NCBI GenBank assembly: GCA_029531795.1
Contig: JAPEIS010000015.1
Location: 248,001-312,000 of the forward strand
DNA: 64,000 bases
Direction of reading: 5' to 3'
Source of the DNA: Sclerotinia nivalis
Taxonomy: Eukaryota > Ascomycota > Leotiomycetes > Helotiales > Sclerotiniaceae
The notes under the pieces were generated by a model. That model searched no databases. It was not told the DNA's origin and saw nothing but the letters and a program-made list of their open reading frames with translations. Position numbers and translations under genes: made by a program. Of the stretch, positions 1 to 11,663 are shown one piece after another (the first letter of the stretch is position 1; the number at the start of each line of letters is the position of its first letter).

Positions 1-2481
1 GGGGGAAGCAATGAATGCACCTTTAAAGAACCTCAAATGGATCTGCTTATCCAACAAATGTTTGGCGACAGCAGTATCTTTATCAACTGTCAGGCCGGAG
101 AATGTCTCTACGAAACCGAGATTCCCGGATATGAACGCCCAATCAAGAGAATCAATACCCCTTTGATCGCAGGTGTTATCGCAGCTGCATCTCTATTCGT
201 TGTTGGCGTTATCATGCTAGTTTGGTACTTGTCCCGAAGGCAATTCAGATACGGACCTATCCATCTAGACGATTCCGATGACGAGAGTATTAAGCTAATG
301 ACTGATCACAAGCCCGCGTCACTATATTTCGAGAACGTTTCATACAATCTAAATGGAAAGCAAATTTTAAGTGGTGTTCAGGGAGTAGCTCATCCTGGCG
401 AGATCATGGCGATCATGGGGGCTTCGGGAGCTGGAAAAACTACATTTCTTGACATTCTTGCTCGTAAGAACAAGCGAGGCGTTGTCCAAGGAAATTTTTA
501 TGTCAATGGCGAAAAGGTTACAGATAACGAATATAGAAGTGTCATTGGTTTTGTTGATCAGGAAGATGCTATGCTACCTACACTTACCGTTCATGAAACC
601 ATCATGACCAGCGCTCTTTTGAGACTGCCAAGAGATATGGGAAGATCCGCTAAGGAACAGAGAGTTTTCGAGGTAGAGCGACAGCTTGGTATTTCTCATA
701 TCAAGGATTCTTTGATCGGTTCTGAGGATGGTAAGGGTCGCGGTATTTCTGGTGGTGAGAAACGTCGAGTTGGGATCGCTTGTGAATTGGTAACCAGTCC
801 AAGCATATTATTCCTTGATGAGCCAACGAGTGGTCTTGATGCATACAATGCTTTCAACGTTATCGAATGTCTCGTCAACCTGGCCAAAACCTACAAGAGA
901 ACGGTTATATTCACCATTCATCAACCAAGATCTAATATTGTGGCTTTGTTCGATAGATTATTACTTCTCGCCAAGGGAAGAACGGTCTATTCTGGCGAAT
1001 TCAGCCTTTGTCAAGAGTATTTCGATCACATTGGCTACTCATGCCCACCTGGATTCAACATTGCTGATTATTTGGTCGATTTGACAATGCATGTTGGCGC
1101 TCCTCGCACCCCGATTGACGATACTACATCTGATTTCAGACATGGCGTAACACCAAGCGTTGGGGCAAGCAGTACTAGGGCGGTGAAATCAATTGCAAGC
1201 ATCTCTGGTGGTAGCATAGAAGAGCCTGTCGTTGGTAGCCCAAGCGAGTCTCTATTAAGACCTAAAGGCAAACGTCGTGACTCTGTAAAGGCAAGGCAAG
1301 AACGGGAACTCTTTACTCGCAAGAAGAGCGGAATCGACACACCTAATTCTCAACCAGATGAGGCGCCTGTGGATCCAGAGGCCAATCAACACTGGCTCAG
1401 AATGTCAAGACAGCATTCTTCCATTGCCGAAGATCCAGATAATTTGCCGCCAGATGCACCCGGATCTGGATCAGATTTGGATGTCCTGGTCTCGGCCTAT
1501 GCAAATTCGCCAATCTCACGAGACCTTCAAGATGACCTCAAAAATGCTGTGTCGGCTGCTCAAAGTGCCAATGGCAGTATGAATGGTCATGTACAGGAAA
1601 ACAGTACATCAACCACAAGTACTATGGGCAGAGGATATGCAAGAGTTGGATACCTTCGACAATTCGTAATTCTCTCTCAACGTACATGGCGCAATCTTTA
1701 CAGAAACCCTATGTTGATGTTGACACACTACGCAATCGCGATCTTGTTGGCCGTTCTCTCCGGATTCTTGTTTTATGGCCTTACAGATGACATTCCCGGT
1801 TTCCAGAATCGCTTGGGATTGTTCTTCTTCATTCTAGCACTTTTCGGTTTTAGTACTCTCTCCAGTTTGAACGTCTTCGCTACTGAGCGAATGGTTTTCG
1901 TCAGAGAAAGAGCAAACGGCTACTACTCGCCCATCACCTATTTCTTAGCCAAAGTTGTCTTTGATATTGTACCACTCCGCATTATCCCCCCTCTAATCAT
2001 GGGCTCTATTTTATACCCCATGACTGGACTGGTAGCCGAAGCACCCAACTTCTTCAAGTTCCTCCTCATCCTCGTTCTCTTCAACCTCGCCGCCGCTGCC
2101 ATCTGTCTCTTCCTTGGTATCGTCTTCAAAGATAATGGCGTTGCAAGTCTCATCGGAAGTCTCGTCATGCTATTTAGTCTCCTCTTTGCCGGTCTCCTCC
2201 TTAACCACGATGCGATTCCCAAATCTGCTCTTTGGCTACAATCCCTGTCGATCTTCCATTACGGCTTCGAATCTCTCATAGTAAACGAAGTAACGTATCT
2301 GACACTGGTGGATCAGAAATACAAACTCGACATCACCGTTCCCGGCGCAGTTATTCTCAGTAGTTTCGGATTTGACACCCAGGCGTTTTGGCCAGATGCA
2401 ATTAATTTGGCGATTGTTGCCGGTGCCTTTATCTTCTTAGCGTATGTGGCGATGCATTTCTTGTTGGTGGAGAGACGGTAA
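1..2481 (+). CDS. ADP1: ABCG-type half transporter, ADP1-like (5' end outside window)
   Basis: This is an ATP-binding cassette half transporter of the eye-pigment (ABCG/White) class, of the ADP1 type, which sits in an internal or plasma membrane; its substrate is unknown. The frame is open from base 1, so the gene starts upstream. Numbering from the Met at 37 (814 aa visible): the end of a Cys-containing luminal domain; a membrane segment at about 43-66; the ABC domain with Walker [10 protein letters not shown] (about 128-136), the signature ISGGEKRR (about 238-245), Walker [13 protein letters not shown] and the H-loop TIHQPRSN; a long charged, Ser-rich linker (about 350-540); and a C-terminal domain with about six membrane helices (about 565-814). 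The N-terminal NBD followed by the TM domain is the ABCG order. The Cys-rich luminal part plus an extra TM before the NBD is what points to ADP1. No intron is needed in the visible part. Confidence 0.88.
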   Translation, partial: GGSNECTFKEPQMDLLIQQMFGDSSIFINCQAGECLYETEIPGYERPIKRINTPLIAGVIAAASLFVVGVIMLVWYLSRRQFRYGPIHLDDSDDESIKLMTDHKPASLYFENVSYNLNGKQILSGVQGVAHPGEIMAIMGASGAGKTTFLDILARKNKRGVVQGNFYVNGEKVTDNEYRSVIGFVDQEDAMLPTLTVHETIMTSALLRLPRDMGRSAKEQRVFEVERQLGISHIKDSLIGSEDGKGRGISGGEKRRVGIACELVTSPSILFLDEPTSGLDAYNAFNVIECLVNLAKTYKRTVIFTIHQPRSNIVALFDRLLLLAKGRTVYSGEFSLCQEYFDHIGYSCPPGFNIADYLVDLTMHVGAPRTPIDDTTSDFRHGVTPSVGASSTRAVKSIASISGGSIEEPVVGSPSESLLRPKGKRRDSVKARQERELFTRKKSGIDTPNSQPDEAPVDPEANQHWLRMSRQHSSIAEDPDNLPPDAPGSGSDLDVLVSAYANSPISRDLQDDLKNAVSAAQSANGSMNGHVQENSTSTTSTMGRGYARVGYLRQFVILSQRTWRNLYRNPMLMLTHYAIAILLAVLSGFLFYGLTDDIPGFQNRLGLFFFILALFGFSTLSSLNVFATERMVFVRERANGYYSPITYFLAKVVFDIVPLRIIPPLIMGSILYPMTGLVAEAPNFFKFLLILVLFNLAAAAICLFLGIVFKDNGVASLIGSLVMLFSLLFAGLLLNHDAIPKSALWLQSLSIFHYGFESLIVNEVTYLTLVDQKYKLDITVPGAVILSSFGFDTQAFWPDAINLAIVAGAFIFLAYVAMHFLLVERR

Positions 2482-3319
2482 ACACGATGGAGGGATGGAG
2501 GGTGGGATGGATGACTTGAGTTGAGTCCGAGCGAGACTGATAGATTCTGCATGTAGATTGCATGGTTAGTATGGATACGGTGAATGGGTTGTAATACATA
2601 CATATTAGAAATTAGCGTAGCGTATACATTGATCTCCTTTCTTCAGGTTGTCTTTTCCATCATACAATATTCTTAGCATTGTATTGTTTGAATGGGGTTG
2701 CGGGTTTATGGCGTACGGTGTTTAGATGTATGTATGTAAGATCTTATAATTGAAAGCTATGAAATTGCAACTGTATAAGTGGGTCAGATTTTAGATGTCA
2801 TGATGCTTCCTTCTTGCACAGTATCTGACTTCCTGAACGGTTTACTATACTGTGTAAGACTTACGATATATCTTATCCAGAATCCACACCTACCTAATCA
2901 CCTATCTAGTACTTCAGTACTTCATGGATGAATTTAGGCTTCCCATGCGAAATTCTGTGAGGAAGAAAATCAAGATGTACGGATTTGGAATAAGCATAAC
3001 AGTTATTTATATGCGAATGGTAATCTTGTAGAGTATGAGTACTTATGTATAGGTAGCTTCAGGTGAGCTCTTGCTTTTGATGGATGGATTTTTGTCATAT
3101 AGTTCCCTGTGATCTCGTTACTGAATATCTAGGTACTCGGTACTTATTTACAAAAAAAAACATCTAGAATCTGTATTTATTGTCCAAAAGTATATTGTCT
3201 CTCTCGCTATCCAATTCTATTCAACATTGGTAATCCCGCTAATCCACTCGAACGCCATATCCCACCTAAATCAATCTCGGCCGTTAGAATCATTCATTAC
3301 ACATGACAAAACTCCAGTT
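2482..3319. other. Intergenic, convergent 3' ends
   Basis: This spacer lies between the ABC transporter (+) and the DMT transporter (-), whose 3' ends face each other. It is AT-rich with several ATGTATGTA-type stretches and an A9 run near 3152. These would suit 3' UTRs and polyadenylation signals for both genes. I see no coding potential. Confidence 0.6.
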
Positions 3320-4497
3320 TTACCGCTGTGAAAGCTGGCTATACAACGTTGCACCACCTAAAGCTAATAATATACCCACGGAATCTTTAACTGTGAGAAC
3401 GCGGCCTTCGCTTACCCAGCCGTAGGTGAGAATTATGATTGTTTTTACACTGGAGGGAAGCGAGTTAGTCTTTGATGTTTGAACGAAAGATTATAGAGAT
3501 GTGTGTAAGGGGAAACATACTTGGAAGCAACATTAAACGTCAACGCTGACATTCTTCCTATAATTAAGAATTGACTCAAATTCAACAATGCAGCCGCCAA
3601 TCCACTCAAACCCAATGCAATAAGTGTATCTTTCGGAATAACCGATATATCTGGTTTTGTGTCGAAAAACGGTACCAAAAACGCTAGAATCAGAACTGAT
3701 ATTGGAGCTTGATTGAGCAAAAGTTGGGGAGACGAGGCTTTGAAATCGGTGAGTTTCTTGCCGATCCAGACTTGGTAAAAAGCCGTTACTACAAATGCAG
3801 CAATGGCGATTGAAGCGCCGAATGTGGTAGTTCCAGAGGCTCCAGTATTGGTTAGAGCTACACCGATGCAAACGCTAGCGAGAGCGAGGACGGTCTGGGG
3901 AGAAACGGATTTGGAGAGGAGGAAGTATTGAAGGAGGGCGACGCAAGGGGTGGTCATTATTTTTGCGAGTCTGGCGGGGGGTGAGTTAGCATAGTAATGG
4001 GACAAAGTAATTGGAGGGGGTAACTGACTGGTAGAATCCCACAGAGTTAAATGCCAAGCTCAAATTTCCAAGTATGAGAAAGCCAGCGAAGAAGCAGCAT
4101 AATGGGAGCATTTGGAGAAATGGCAGTCGTATAGGGATGAAAAGATTGAAAGGGGAACGACTAGCTAACCATAATACTATGGTTGTGCAGGTAAAATGCC
4201 ACATTGCGAAGGATATTTGCATGTTGCGCAATTGAGGATCTTTGAATATCCTAGGACATGATTAGCTTTTGTATTTTGGGATGGGAGGAAAGATCTAATT
4301 CAGACAAACCATTTATTCAGAAAGACGAGAACAACCGTACTGATGATATTCAAACCAATGCAAGCAATATTGAGGATTTGACTCGCTCGAGACTTCTTTC
4401 TTTTCAACTCATTCTTATGATTGTGTGTATCTTCCCCAATCATTGGTTTCGACTCCGCCTTTTCCACATCCCTCTCTAGAGGTTCGAGGTCGCTCAT
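3320..4497 (-). CDS. DMT-superfamily transporter, triose-phosphate/nucleotide-sugar type
   Basis: This is a multi-span solute transporter of the drug/metabolite superfamily, TPT family (PF03151 type), probably in a Golgi or ER membrane. The sugar-nucleotide or phosphate substrate cannot be read from sequence. The model has four exons on the minus strand: 4497-4310, 4250-4029, 3970-3521 and 3449-3320 (329 aa). All three introns are 58-71 nt with GT..AG ends and CTAAT/CTAAC branch points, and every junction keeps the frame. The joined protein contains the family hallmarks LNKWIFKDPQLR near the first helix, FYQLAKIMTTP in the middle, FNVASNVKT and the C-terminal GGATLYSQL. About nine or ten hydrophobic segments are visible, with a charged cytosolic N-terminus of about 38 residues. 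It resembles the uncharacterised fungal members often labelled solute carrier family 35 E3-like. Confidence 0.88.
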
Positions 4498-5542
4498 TGT
4501 TGAATAATATAATCTTCGAATGAATGATGGGTATTAAGAGAATAATCTCTGTAAAGCTTATGCTTTATAAGCTTAAAAGAAGGTGAATGCTCGAATATTA
4601 TATGGTGGGTGTGGTTGGTAATTGGTAATATTTTGGGGTGGAAAAGTGAGATTTCGTAGCTAGGCGTTATATATATAAAGTAGTTATAAAGCATACGATT
4701 AGGTTAGAATAAAAGTTGGAAGAAAGAAACAATCCGAGGTGTATTTGGAAATAACTGCGGAATGGAATGGAATGATATGCTCAGCCTCGTCAAATAAGCT
4801 GTTCGGCTCCCCCTCGAACTCCTTTTTCAAATATTTGTTGGTGTAATTTGATTGGCTGATCTGCACGATGTGCATGCACCAAGCCAAGGAGAAATCTGGG
4901 GTTCAAGCCTAGAGTAGAGGGATGTAAGGGACGGAAAGGATATAGCCGTTGTAAACTTGTTGTGGTTTAACTGCATCTAACCATATATACTAGATAACTA
5001 GTACTTAGACCTTGCAGATATACTTCAAAATTGAATATAAAATTGGCTAAAAAAATGGATTGATATTCTCGTCCAAATGTATGGATGCCATTTTGTTGAT
5101 ATCTTTCAACATAAAACTTTGAGCCAGCATGACATCCACTAGTCCTTAAACTTCAAAGCCTACTTTTAGTGCACATTTGGCGGTGACAGTAACATTTATG
5201 TACAATAATAATACCCCGAAATTTGCTGGCAGCTGCAATTCAATCGCTCACTTACTTGTCTCTATTATCTACGATATCTTGTTGATTGAACAACATCCGC
5301 TTTTTATTCTGTGAAATTTTCAGATACAATCATTCAATTCAAACCATCGGGGACGGACCAGTAATTACACACCGGATCCGTTCATAATTTCAACTTTTAT
5401 CCCTATAAAGTTATCCTACCCTACTGAGCGCATCCATCCTTTCGAGAAACAATATCCACAACAACTTAATTCAATTCTTGCACATTTTCGTATTCAATTT
5501 TTTTGATAATCCATCCATCTGGCTATCTCCACTTCCAATATC
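4498..5542. promoter_or_regulatory. Divergent promoter region, DMT transporter / ERG9
   Basis: About 1 kb separates two divergently transcribed start codons. A reverse CCAAT element (ATTGG at 4851-4855) lies mid-region, and a pyrimidine- and CA-rich leader precedes the ERG9 ATG. The small frames here look like chance ORFs. Confidence 0.5.
5404..5410 (+). promoter_or_regulatory. Possible TATA box of ERG9
   Basis: TATAAAG lies about 135 bp before the ERG9 start codon and is followed by a CT-rich then CA-rich leader, a common core-promoter layout in filamentous ascomycetes. This is inferred from position only. Confidence 0.3.
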
Positions 5543-7145
5543 ATGGGTCTCCTCAAAAATCTCCTTTACCTTTCTGTCCATCCGAATCAGTTAAGAGCAA
5601 TCTTACAATGGTATATATCTTGAATACATCTCCTCATCTGCCGTCACTAATACATGAATTAGGAAACTATGGCACGACCCAGTTCATACCAGAGATCCAT
5701 CCAAGGAATCCCAATCTCTGAAAGACTGTTTCAAATACCTCGAAATGACCAGTCGAAGTTTCAGTTCAGTTATTCAAGAATTGAACCCCGATCTACTTGT
5801 GCCAGTCGCCCTTTTCTATCTGATTTTGCGAGGACTAGATACGGTCGAAGATGACATGACAATACCATTAGAGAAAAAGGAACCATTGTTGAGAACCTTT
5901 GATAGCATTATTGAGGAGGACGGATGGACATTCAATGAGAATGGACCTAATGAAAAAGATCGAGAACTTTTGGTCCACTTCGACTGTGTCATTACTGAAT
6001 TCAAGAAGTGCACACCCGCCTATAAGAAAATCATCAAGGATATTACGAAGAAGATGGGTGACGGAATGGCCGATTATGCGAATAACGCAGAGCACAACAT
6101 CAATGGAGTCAACACAATCAAGGATTATGAATTATACTGTCATTATGTTGCTGGTCTTGTAGGAGATGGTTTAACAAGACTGTTTGTGGAGAGCAAATTG
6201 GCAAATCCAGCTTTGCTCAACAGACCAGAATTGTCCGAATCCATGGGTCAATTCCTTCAAAAGACAAATATTATTCGTGATATTCGGGAGGATTTTGATG
6301 ACAAGAGACGTTTCTGGCCTAAGGAAATCTGGTCAAAGCATGTTGAAAAGTTTGATGACCTCTTTGATCCCAAGAATAGAGAAGTGGCTTTGGCTTGCAG
6401 TTCGGAAATGGTTCTTAATTCCCTTCGCCATGCGGATGAATGTCTGTTCTATATGGCGGCCATAAAGGATCAGAGTGTCTTCAATTTTGTTGCTATTCCA
6501 CAAGCCATGGCAATCGCAACCTTGGAGCTTGTTTTTCAGAACCCTGCTATTTTCGAGAAGAATGTTAAGATCACAAAAGGTGATGCTTGTCAATTGATGA
6601 TGGAATCTTCGCAAAACTTGCGTACGGTTTGTGATATCTTTAAGAGATATGCAAGGAGGATACATAAAAAGAACTCGCCTAAGGACCCTAACTTCCTCAA
6701 GATTAGCATTGCATGCGGAAAGGCATGTGACACAGTTTGATTATAGAAGAATTTGGTTGCTAACATTCATCAGATCGAACAATTTATTGAATCTATATTC
6801 CCATCCCAAGATCCAAAGGCCATTGCTTTACAACAAGCTGGTGAAACATCTGTGGCCGAGAAGAAATCAGCAGCCGAAGAAGCAGAGGCTAAGAAAGATG
6901 TGATGTACCTCATGGTGGCAGTTCTCGGGACACTTTTAGTCATCTCTGGACTTATGGTACGTCTCTTCCCCTTGGCTCATGGAACCTCCACTAACAACAT
7001 CCAGATTGGAGCAGCATGGCTAGCAGGAGCTCGATTTGACGTCGCCATAAGCGAACTCAAGAAAGGAAACTTCGTACCCAAACACGACACAGGTAGCCCG
7101 GAAACGCAAACTATTGCACAGGGATATGATCATGCGGAACTCTAA
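5543..7145 (+). CDS. ERG9: Squalene synthase (farnesyl-diphosphate farnesyltransferase)
   Basis: The enzyme condenses two farnesyl diphosphates and reduces the product with NADPH to squalene, the first committed step of ergosterol synthesis. It is anchored in the ER membrane. Model: exons 5543-5610, 5663-6722, 6774-6956 and 7005-7145, giving 483 aa. The two aspartate-rich substrate motifs are visible: DTVEDD (about 82-87) and [12 protein letters not shown] (about 225-236). A C-terminal hydrophobic anchor starts near 419 ([17 protein letters not shown]). Intron 1 restores the Trp at residue 23 and joins the N-terminal [10 protein letters not shown] to the conserved KLWHDP. Intron 2 (6723-6773) begins with GC rather than GT and has a CTAAC branch and CAG acceptor. 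Intron 3 (48 nt, no stop) is a multiple of three, so it could be retained without breaking the frame; splicing is favoured by its GTACGT donor and CTAAC branch. Confidence 0.93.
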
Positions 7146-7938
7146 TTCTTTGCCCTTTAATTATACCTCTATTTAACTCATGAGTTTACTGGCACGGCGC
7201 GCGCGGCGCTAATGAACTCATACTACCTAGGTACTACATGATCTTTTCTTCATTGTACTTCAGATCTCTTAATGGATGTACCATAAATTTGGGTCATGAT
7301 GATGTTGATGGAAATAATGGGATGTGTATTAATGACTTACTTCTTCCGAATTTCCCGAGCGTTTGATTGATAAGTGATTTGACGGGAATCATTTAGTTCG
7401 GATTGTGATTACCATGCATTCATTCATTCATTGCTAAACACTGTCTCTTTCTCCGACTCCGAATCCGAACATCTTCCTCATATATTCCGGGTGTTCCATC
7501 TGCATTAGGTAGATAGGGTAGGCCAGTTAATCAATCTGTGAACTATACTCAATCCAAAACTCATTTAAGGTTAAGCATTTATTTAGAAATCTATCATTCA
7601 TTCGTTCGTTGATTTATTCCACTGCATTCCACTCCGCGTATGTATGTATTTATGTATGCAAAATAATCAAATGACATACACGTTACATCTACTGCATCCC
7701 CATCCTCATCTTCATCCTCATCTCCATCCCCTTCCCCATCCATTCTTCATTTTCGCTACAGATTACAACGCCACACCAAAAGGAAGAAGAGATATCTTTA
7801 TACTACCGAGTCAAAACACAGCCACGACGCAGGAGGTAAAACGTATACCATTTAAGCTTCAGCGAGCCTTTTCTCTCTGGCCTTCTTCAACTTTAGCCTA
7901 TTCATTGTCATCCTACATCCTACACGCCACATCCATGT
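7146..7938. other. Intergenic between convergent ERG9 and J-protein genes
   Basis: This is a 3'-3' spacer. It holds a short, very GC-rich patch (7192-7211, alternating CG) in otherwise AT-rich DNA, and a CT-rich run of CATCC/CATCT units at about 7690-7745. No gene is seen. Confidence 0.5.
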
Positions 7939-9677
7939 CTAAGCTTTAGGAACATTAGGTAAATCATCAGCGGCAGCTTGTGCGTCCGCCTGGTGTGAGT
8001 GAAGATGATGACCATGTTCTTTCTTATCCTTTCCCTTTTTCTTGCTCTCTTTCTTTGCGGCTGCTTCAGCGACCAATTGTTCGAATGCCATGTAATCGCC
8101 TTCTTCTTCTGGGTTGCGTTGAGCCTGGTATCTTGTTAGCTGTGGTTCTTTCTCGTAGAATTCGAGATCGGTAATACATACCTTGGAGTAAATTTCACCT
8201 GAAATAACCAAAGCTTGAGCGCGCTCCAGTCTCTTTGACATAGGAACTTTCTTGTCGTTCAGAATCTCATCACAGACGTCCCTAAGAACACTTTGAATTT
8301 CAAATTTACTTCCGCGCCATGCAGCTGTGAGGATCTTTCCGGTCACGCGACGCTCATATTCGACTTTCTTCTCATCAGTCCAATCCTCGCCGCCTTTCTC
8401 TTCCATCTTGGCCATTTCCTCCATGGTCATTTGCGCATCGATAGCGCTGGAGATTGTATTCCAGGTTTCCTTTGCGATAGTTCCCTTATCCTTTAATCTG
8501 GAGAAGAACCCGCCGATACCTAAGAATTTCTGAGATTTGAGAAGTCCAGTAGCTTTTTGGAGATAAGTTTGACCGATCGCATGAAGAATATCCAGACCAA
8601 AAGACTCCATCTTGAGGTTCTCTACCTCGAGGCGTGTCTTCTCTTGGAATGCTTTGGTAACATCTGGTCCCTTGTCTGTCTCTGTCCATATGCTAATACG
8701 ATCTATCAACTTCTTTGCTAATGTGTCGACTCGTTCTTTACGAGCCGCGGCACGTTCCCTCTCATAAGCGGCTAGTTCTTCACGTTGGGCCTTTGAGAGA
8801 CCGCCCTTCTTCTTCTCTCTCTTCCTCAACTCCTTCTCCTCCTCTGTGAGACCTGCGGCAGCCATTTGAGCCTCTTCTTCTGTTTGGTTCATGATGGCCG
8901 GTCGGAGAGGAATTTGGGTAGTACGTCTAGGAGTTGATGTTCCTGATCCAGAAGGGCTGGGGAAAACTGGTGGTTTCTCCGAGTATGGAGGAGCAGGAGA
9001 ATCCGTAGCGTCGGACACAGATGCGGAGGGTACATGTTTAGTTGTACCATCTGCAGCTGCCGCCGACGATCCAGCCTTCTCATTCTCTGCGGTCATACTC
9101 TCCCGTTTGACTGCTTCAGTCCCTGGGAATCTATGATAATATTAGTTAACCTATCAGAATACCCACAAATCATCACGATGCGCCTCAGGTTCGCAAACCA
9201 TGCTCCGCTGTCGTGATATGACTACACTTACTCTTCTTCTTCTTCTGCACCTTCCTGCATAGTAATGTCCATAGTCTTCGTTAAATCCTTCATCAACGTA
9301 ATTTCTCCAATGAGATCCACAAACGCCTCCCCTCCAAAGATTGTGCCAAAGAACTCTGCCGGATCCGCAAACCCTTCCCCAGGTTGTGCGGAATCCTTTC
9401 CAAATTTATCATACCGTTTGCGCAAGTCCTCGTTACTGAGAACTTGGTATGCTTCGCCGATAGCTTGGAATTTCTCGTGCGCCGTGTCATCGCCAGGGTT
9501 CTTATCTGTGTTTATGTCAGTAACTCTGAAGGGAGGAACTGTGTTGCTGGAGGGAGTGGTAGAGAACGTACCTGGATGAGTGATAATAGCTAATTTTCTA
9601 TACGCTTTCTTGATTTCTAACTCCGATGCGTCGGGTTTGACACCGAGTGCCTCGTAATATGAGGTATCAACAACCAT
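7939..9677 (-). CDS. J-domain co-chaperone with DnaJ-X domain (CAJ1/DJP1 type)
   Basis: This is an Hsp40 co-chaperone that would stimulate Hsp70 ATPase. Yeast relatives CAJ1 and DJP1 act in the cytosol, DJP1 in peroxisomal protein import. Model: exons 9677-9572, 9505-9232, 9130-8182 and 8124-7939, giving 504 aa. The J domain is at residues 6 to about 75, starting [12 protein letters not shown]. Its HPD motif is created only when intron 1 is removed, because the splice splits the Asp codon. An acidic run EEEE, a Ser/Pro-rich linker and a basic coiled-coil stretch (about 190-240) follow. The DnaJ-X domain covers about 250-400 ([28 protein letters not shown]). The tail is Lys-, His- and Ala-rich. 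The last intron (57 nt) is in frame without a stop, but has a GTATGT donor and AGCTAAC branch and is probably removed. Confidence 0.9.
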
Positions 9678-10672
9678 TTTGAAGGTTGCTGAGGAATGTC
9701 TGGGAAATGAGGTAATTTGAGCCCACGAGCGAAGTGAGTAGAGTAGTTAGGTCTAGTAGGTAGATAGAGTAAAAGGAAAGAAAATATAGTCTACGACTCT
9801 GATGAAAAGTAAAGTCGGCACGAATGTACAGTGAGTGTCACTGTGTTATAGGTTTTCGCGGTAAGGCTGAATTTATTTTCTTCGAAATTCAAGAATGGAA
9901 TGTCGAGAATGCGATAGTAGATAGTATGACGCGAGGCTTTATTAACATTAACTGCCACTCTGCCACTGAATTAGGAATTGAGAAGCGAGAGGAACGCTTA
10001 TTTCATGATGTTTTGTCGAGTTCTTTTCACGTTGGTTATTATAATAATTTTATAATAAAATGTGTATACCAGAAAGGTACAGTGAACTGTGATGATGATG
10101 TTATATTCACTTTGTACCCAGTTTCGTTGTTATATTTATTAATGCCCGTTGGTCTGTCAAGCAAGTTTCAACGGCTTTTAAGATCTTATCTCAATTTCGT
10201 TTGCATGAAATTTTCGCTGATGGAGGGGCAACCCAGCATCCCTGAAAGGTAGTGCTTAGATTGCAGAAACGTCATGAGAAGACATACAAGATAGTGGATA
10301 AGGAGTATCAGCACAGAATTTGGAATTTAACATTTTAATTGTTCGATAATGCGCAGAACAAATTAATCTGTGTAAACGTTTGGCATCTAAGAGCAATAGT
10401 GATGATGGAAAACTTATTTATAGTCATTAACCTTATGGGCCAGCCCATTATATATCCCATCAGCCACTCTGACCATCATGACGATAAAAGGAACTCCTCA
10501 CCTTATATTATCCAAACTTTCACATTCGAGAGATATCACAAGTATACGAGAATTAGACAATAAGTGCATCCATTTGAAATGTAGAGAGGAGATCTCTCCA
10601 ATTACGTTCCATAAGAGACGTGAAAGAATAGCTTTTGCAAATGCCCCATGTTACATGTTACCTATGCACCAC
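9678..10672. other. Intergenic upstream of the J-protein gene
   Basis: About 1 kb lies between two minus-strand genes. It would hold the J-protein promoter and the 3' UTR of the epimerase/reductase gene. The 142-codon plus-strand frame at 9824-10252 has no recognisable domain and unremarkable composition, so I do not call it. Confidence 0.5.
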
Positions 10673-11663
10673 CTATTTGGTGCCACCAGCAGCCATTCTC
10701 TGGAAACAACCCTTGTATGCCTCATGGATCTCGGGAACCTCATATCCATACTCTGCCAACTTCTTGACCAACTTCGTAGTATCCAGCTTACAATTACTTC
10801 GTCCCGCCTTGATGACCTTGGATTGTTCCTCCAGTGTGAAGTTCTTCCATGTGAATTCGGGTCTCACATATTCCTTGAAGAGAGACAAGACCTCGTTGTG
10901 AGAAATGGCACCTGGATTGGTGAAGTTGTAGATACCGGTATCTTTGTGCTCTGCCATGAGGATGGAGGCAGGGAGAAGATCGTGGAGGATAGTGTTGGAG
11001 TTGGGGATGTCAACTACGCGATCGTATTTGGCGATTTTGGTGACGAAGTTTCGGGGATGGAGGTCATCACTGACGGGCATTCGGAGTCGGAGGATGAGAG
11101 CATTCTTGTATGTCTTCATAACCTGCGTAGTTGTTAGTATGTGTAGCCAACATTGTGCGAAGGATTGTACTAACCTCCTCAACATGAGCCTTGGTTTCCG
11201 AATAGAACGAGCCAGCAAAGTTGGCAGGATCAGTCTCCAGAAATCCGGGTCCCCCAATTGGATGCTCATCATTATAGGTATAGATACATCCTGTAGCAAA
11301 GACGGTAATGTGAACACCCTTCAAGTAGCAAACATCAGTCAAGTTCAACGTTCCGATAACATTGCTTCGAATCGTCTCTTCTTTATTGTCCTCGCACCAA
11401 TCGACATTTGGACGTCCAGTGCAGCCAGCACAGTTAAGGACATGAGTTGGTCTGATTTTGTCAATTTCTGCAATGACGGATTCACGATTCTGCATGCGAA
11501 CAGTAGTGGTGTAGACTATCTTTCCCTGGCTTTCGAGAAGGGTCTTGAGATGTCCTGCAGCGACTAGGTTAGCACGGTTCAGACTCCAGTATGAGTGGGT
11601 CCTAGACATACCCGCAACCCAACCTTCTCCTCCCCAAATCAGAAAGCGGTTTGGTTGTGCCAT
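10673..11663 (-). CDS. UDP-4-keto-6-deoxyglucose 3,5-epimerase/4-reductase (UDP-rhamnose synthesis)
   Basis: This is an NAD(P)-dependent short-chain/extended family enzyme that would convert UDP-4-keto-6-deoxyglucose to UDP-L-rhamnose, as plant NRS/ER and the Botrytis epimerase/reductase do. Model: exons 11663-11612, 11554-11175 and 11122-10673, giving 293 aa. Both introns (57 and 52 nt) have CTAAC branch points and keep the frame. Visible motifs are the N-terminal Gly-rich nucleotide loop (WGGEGWVAG), the family signature GRPNVDWCEDNK, TGCIYTY and the catalytic Tyr-Lys pair in YSETK. The length matches the single-domain ER enzymes rather than the fused plant rhamnose synthases. The partner 4,6-dehydratase is not in this window. 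The ATG is the first in frame before the nucleotide loop. Confidence 0.85.

Noticed and set aside
10478..11567. Two long plus-strand frames (219 and 207 codons) over the epimerase/reductase
   Set aside because: They lie antisense to well-supported exons with family motifs; shadows of codon bias.
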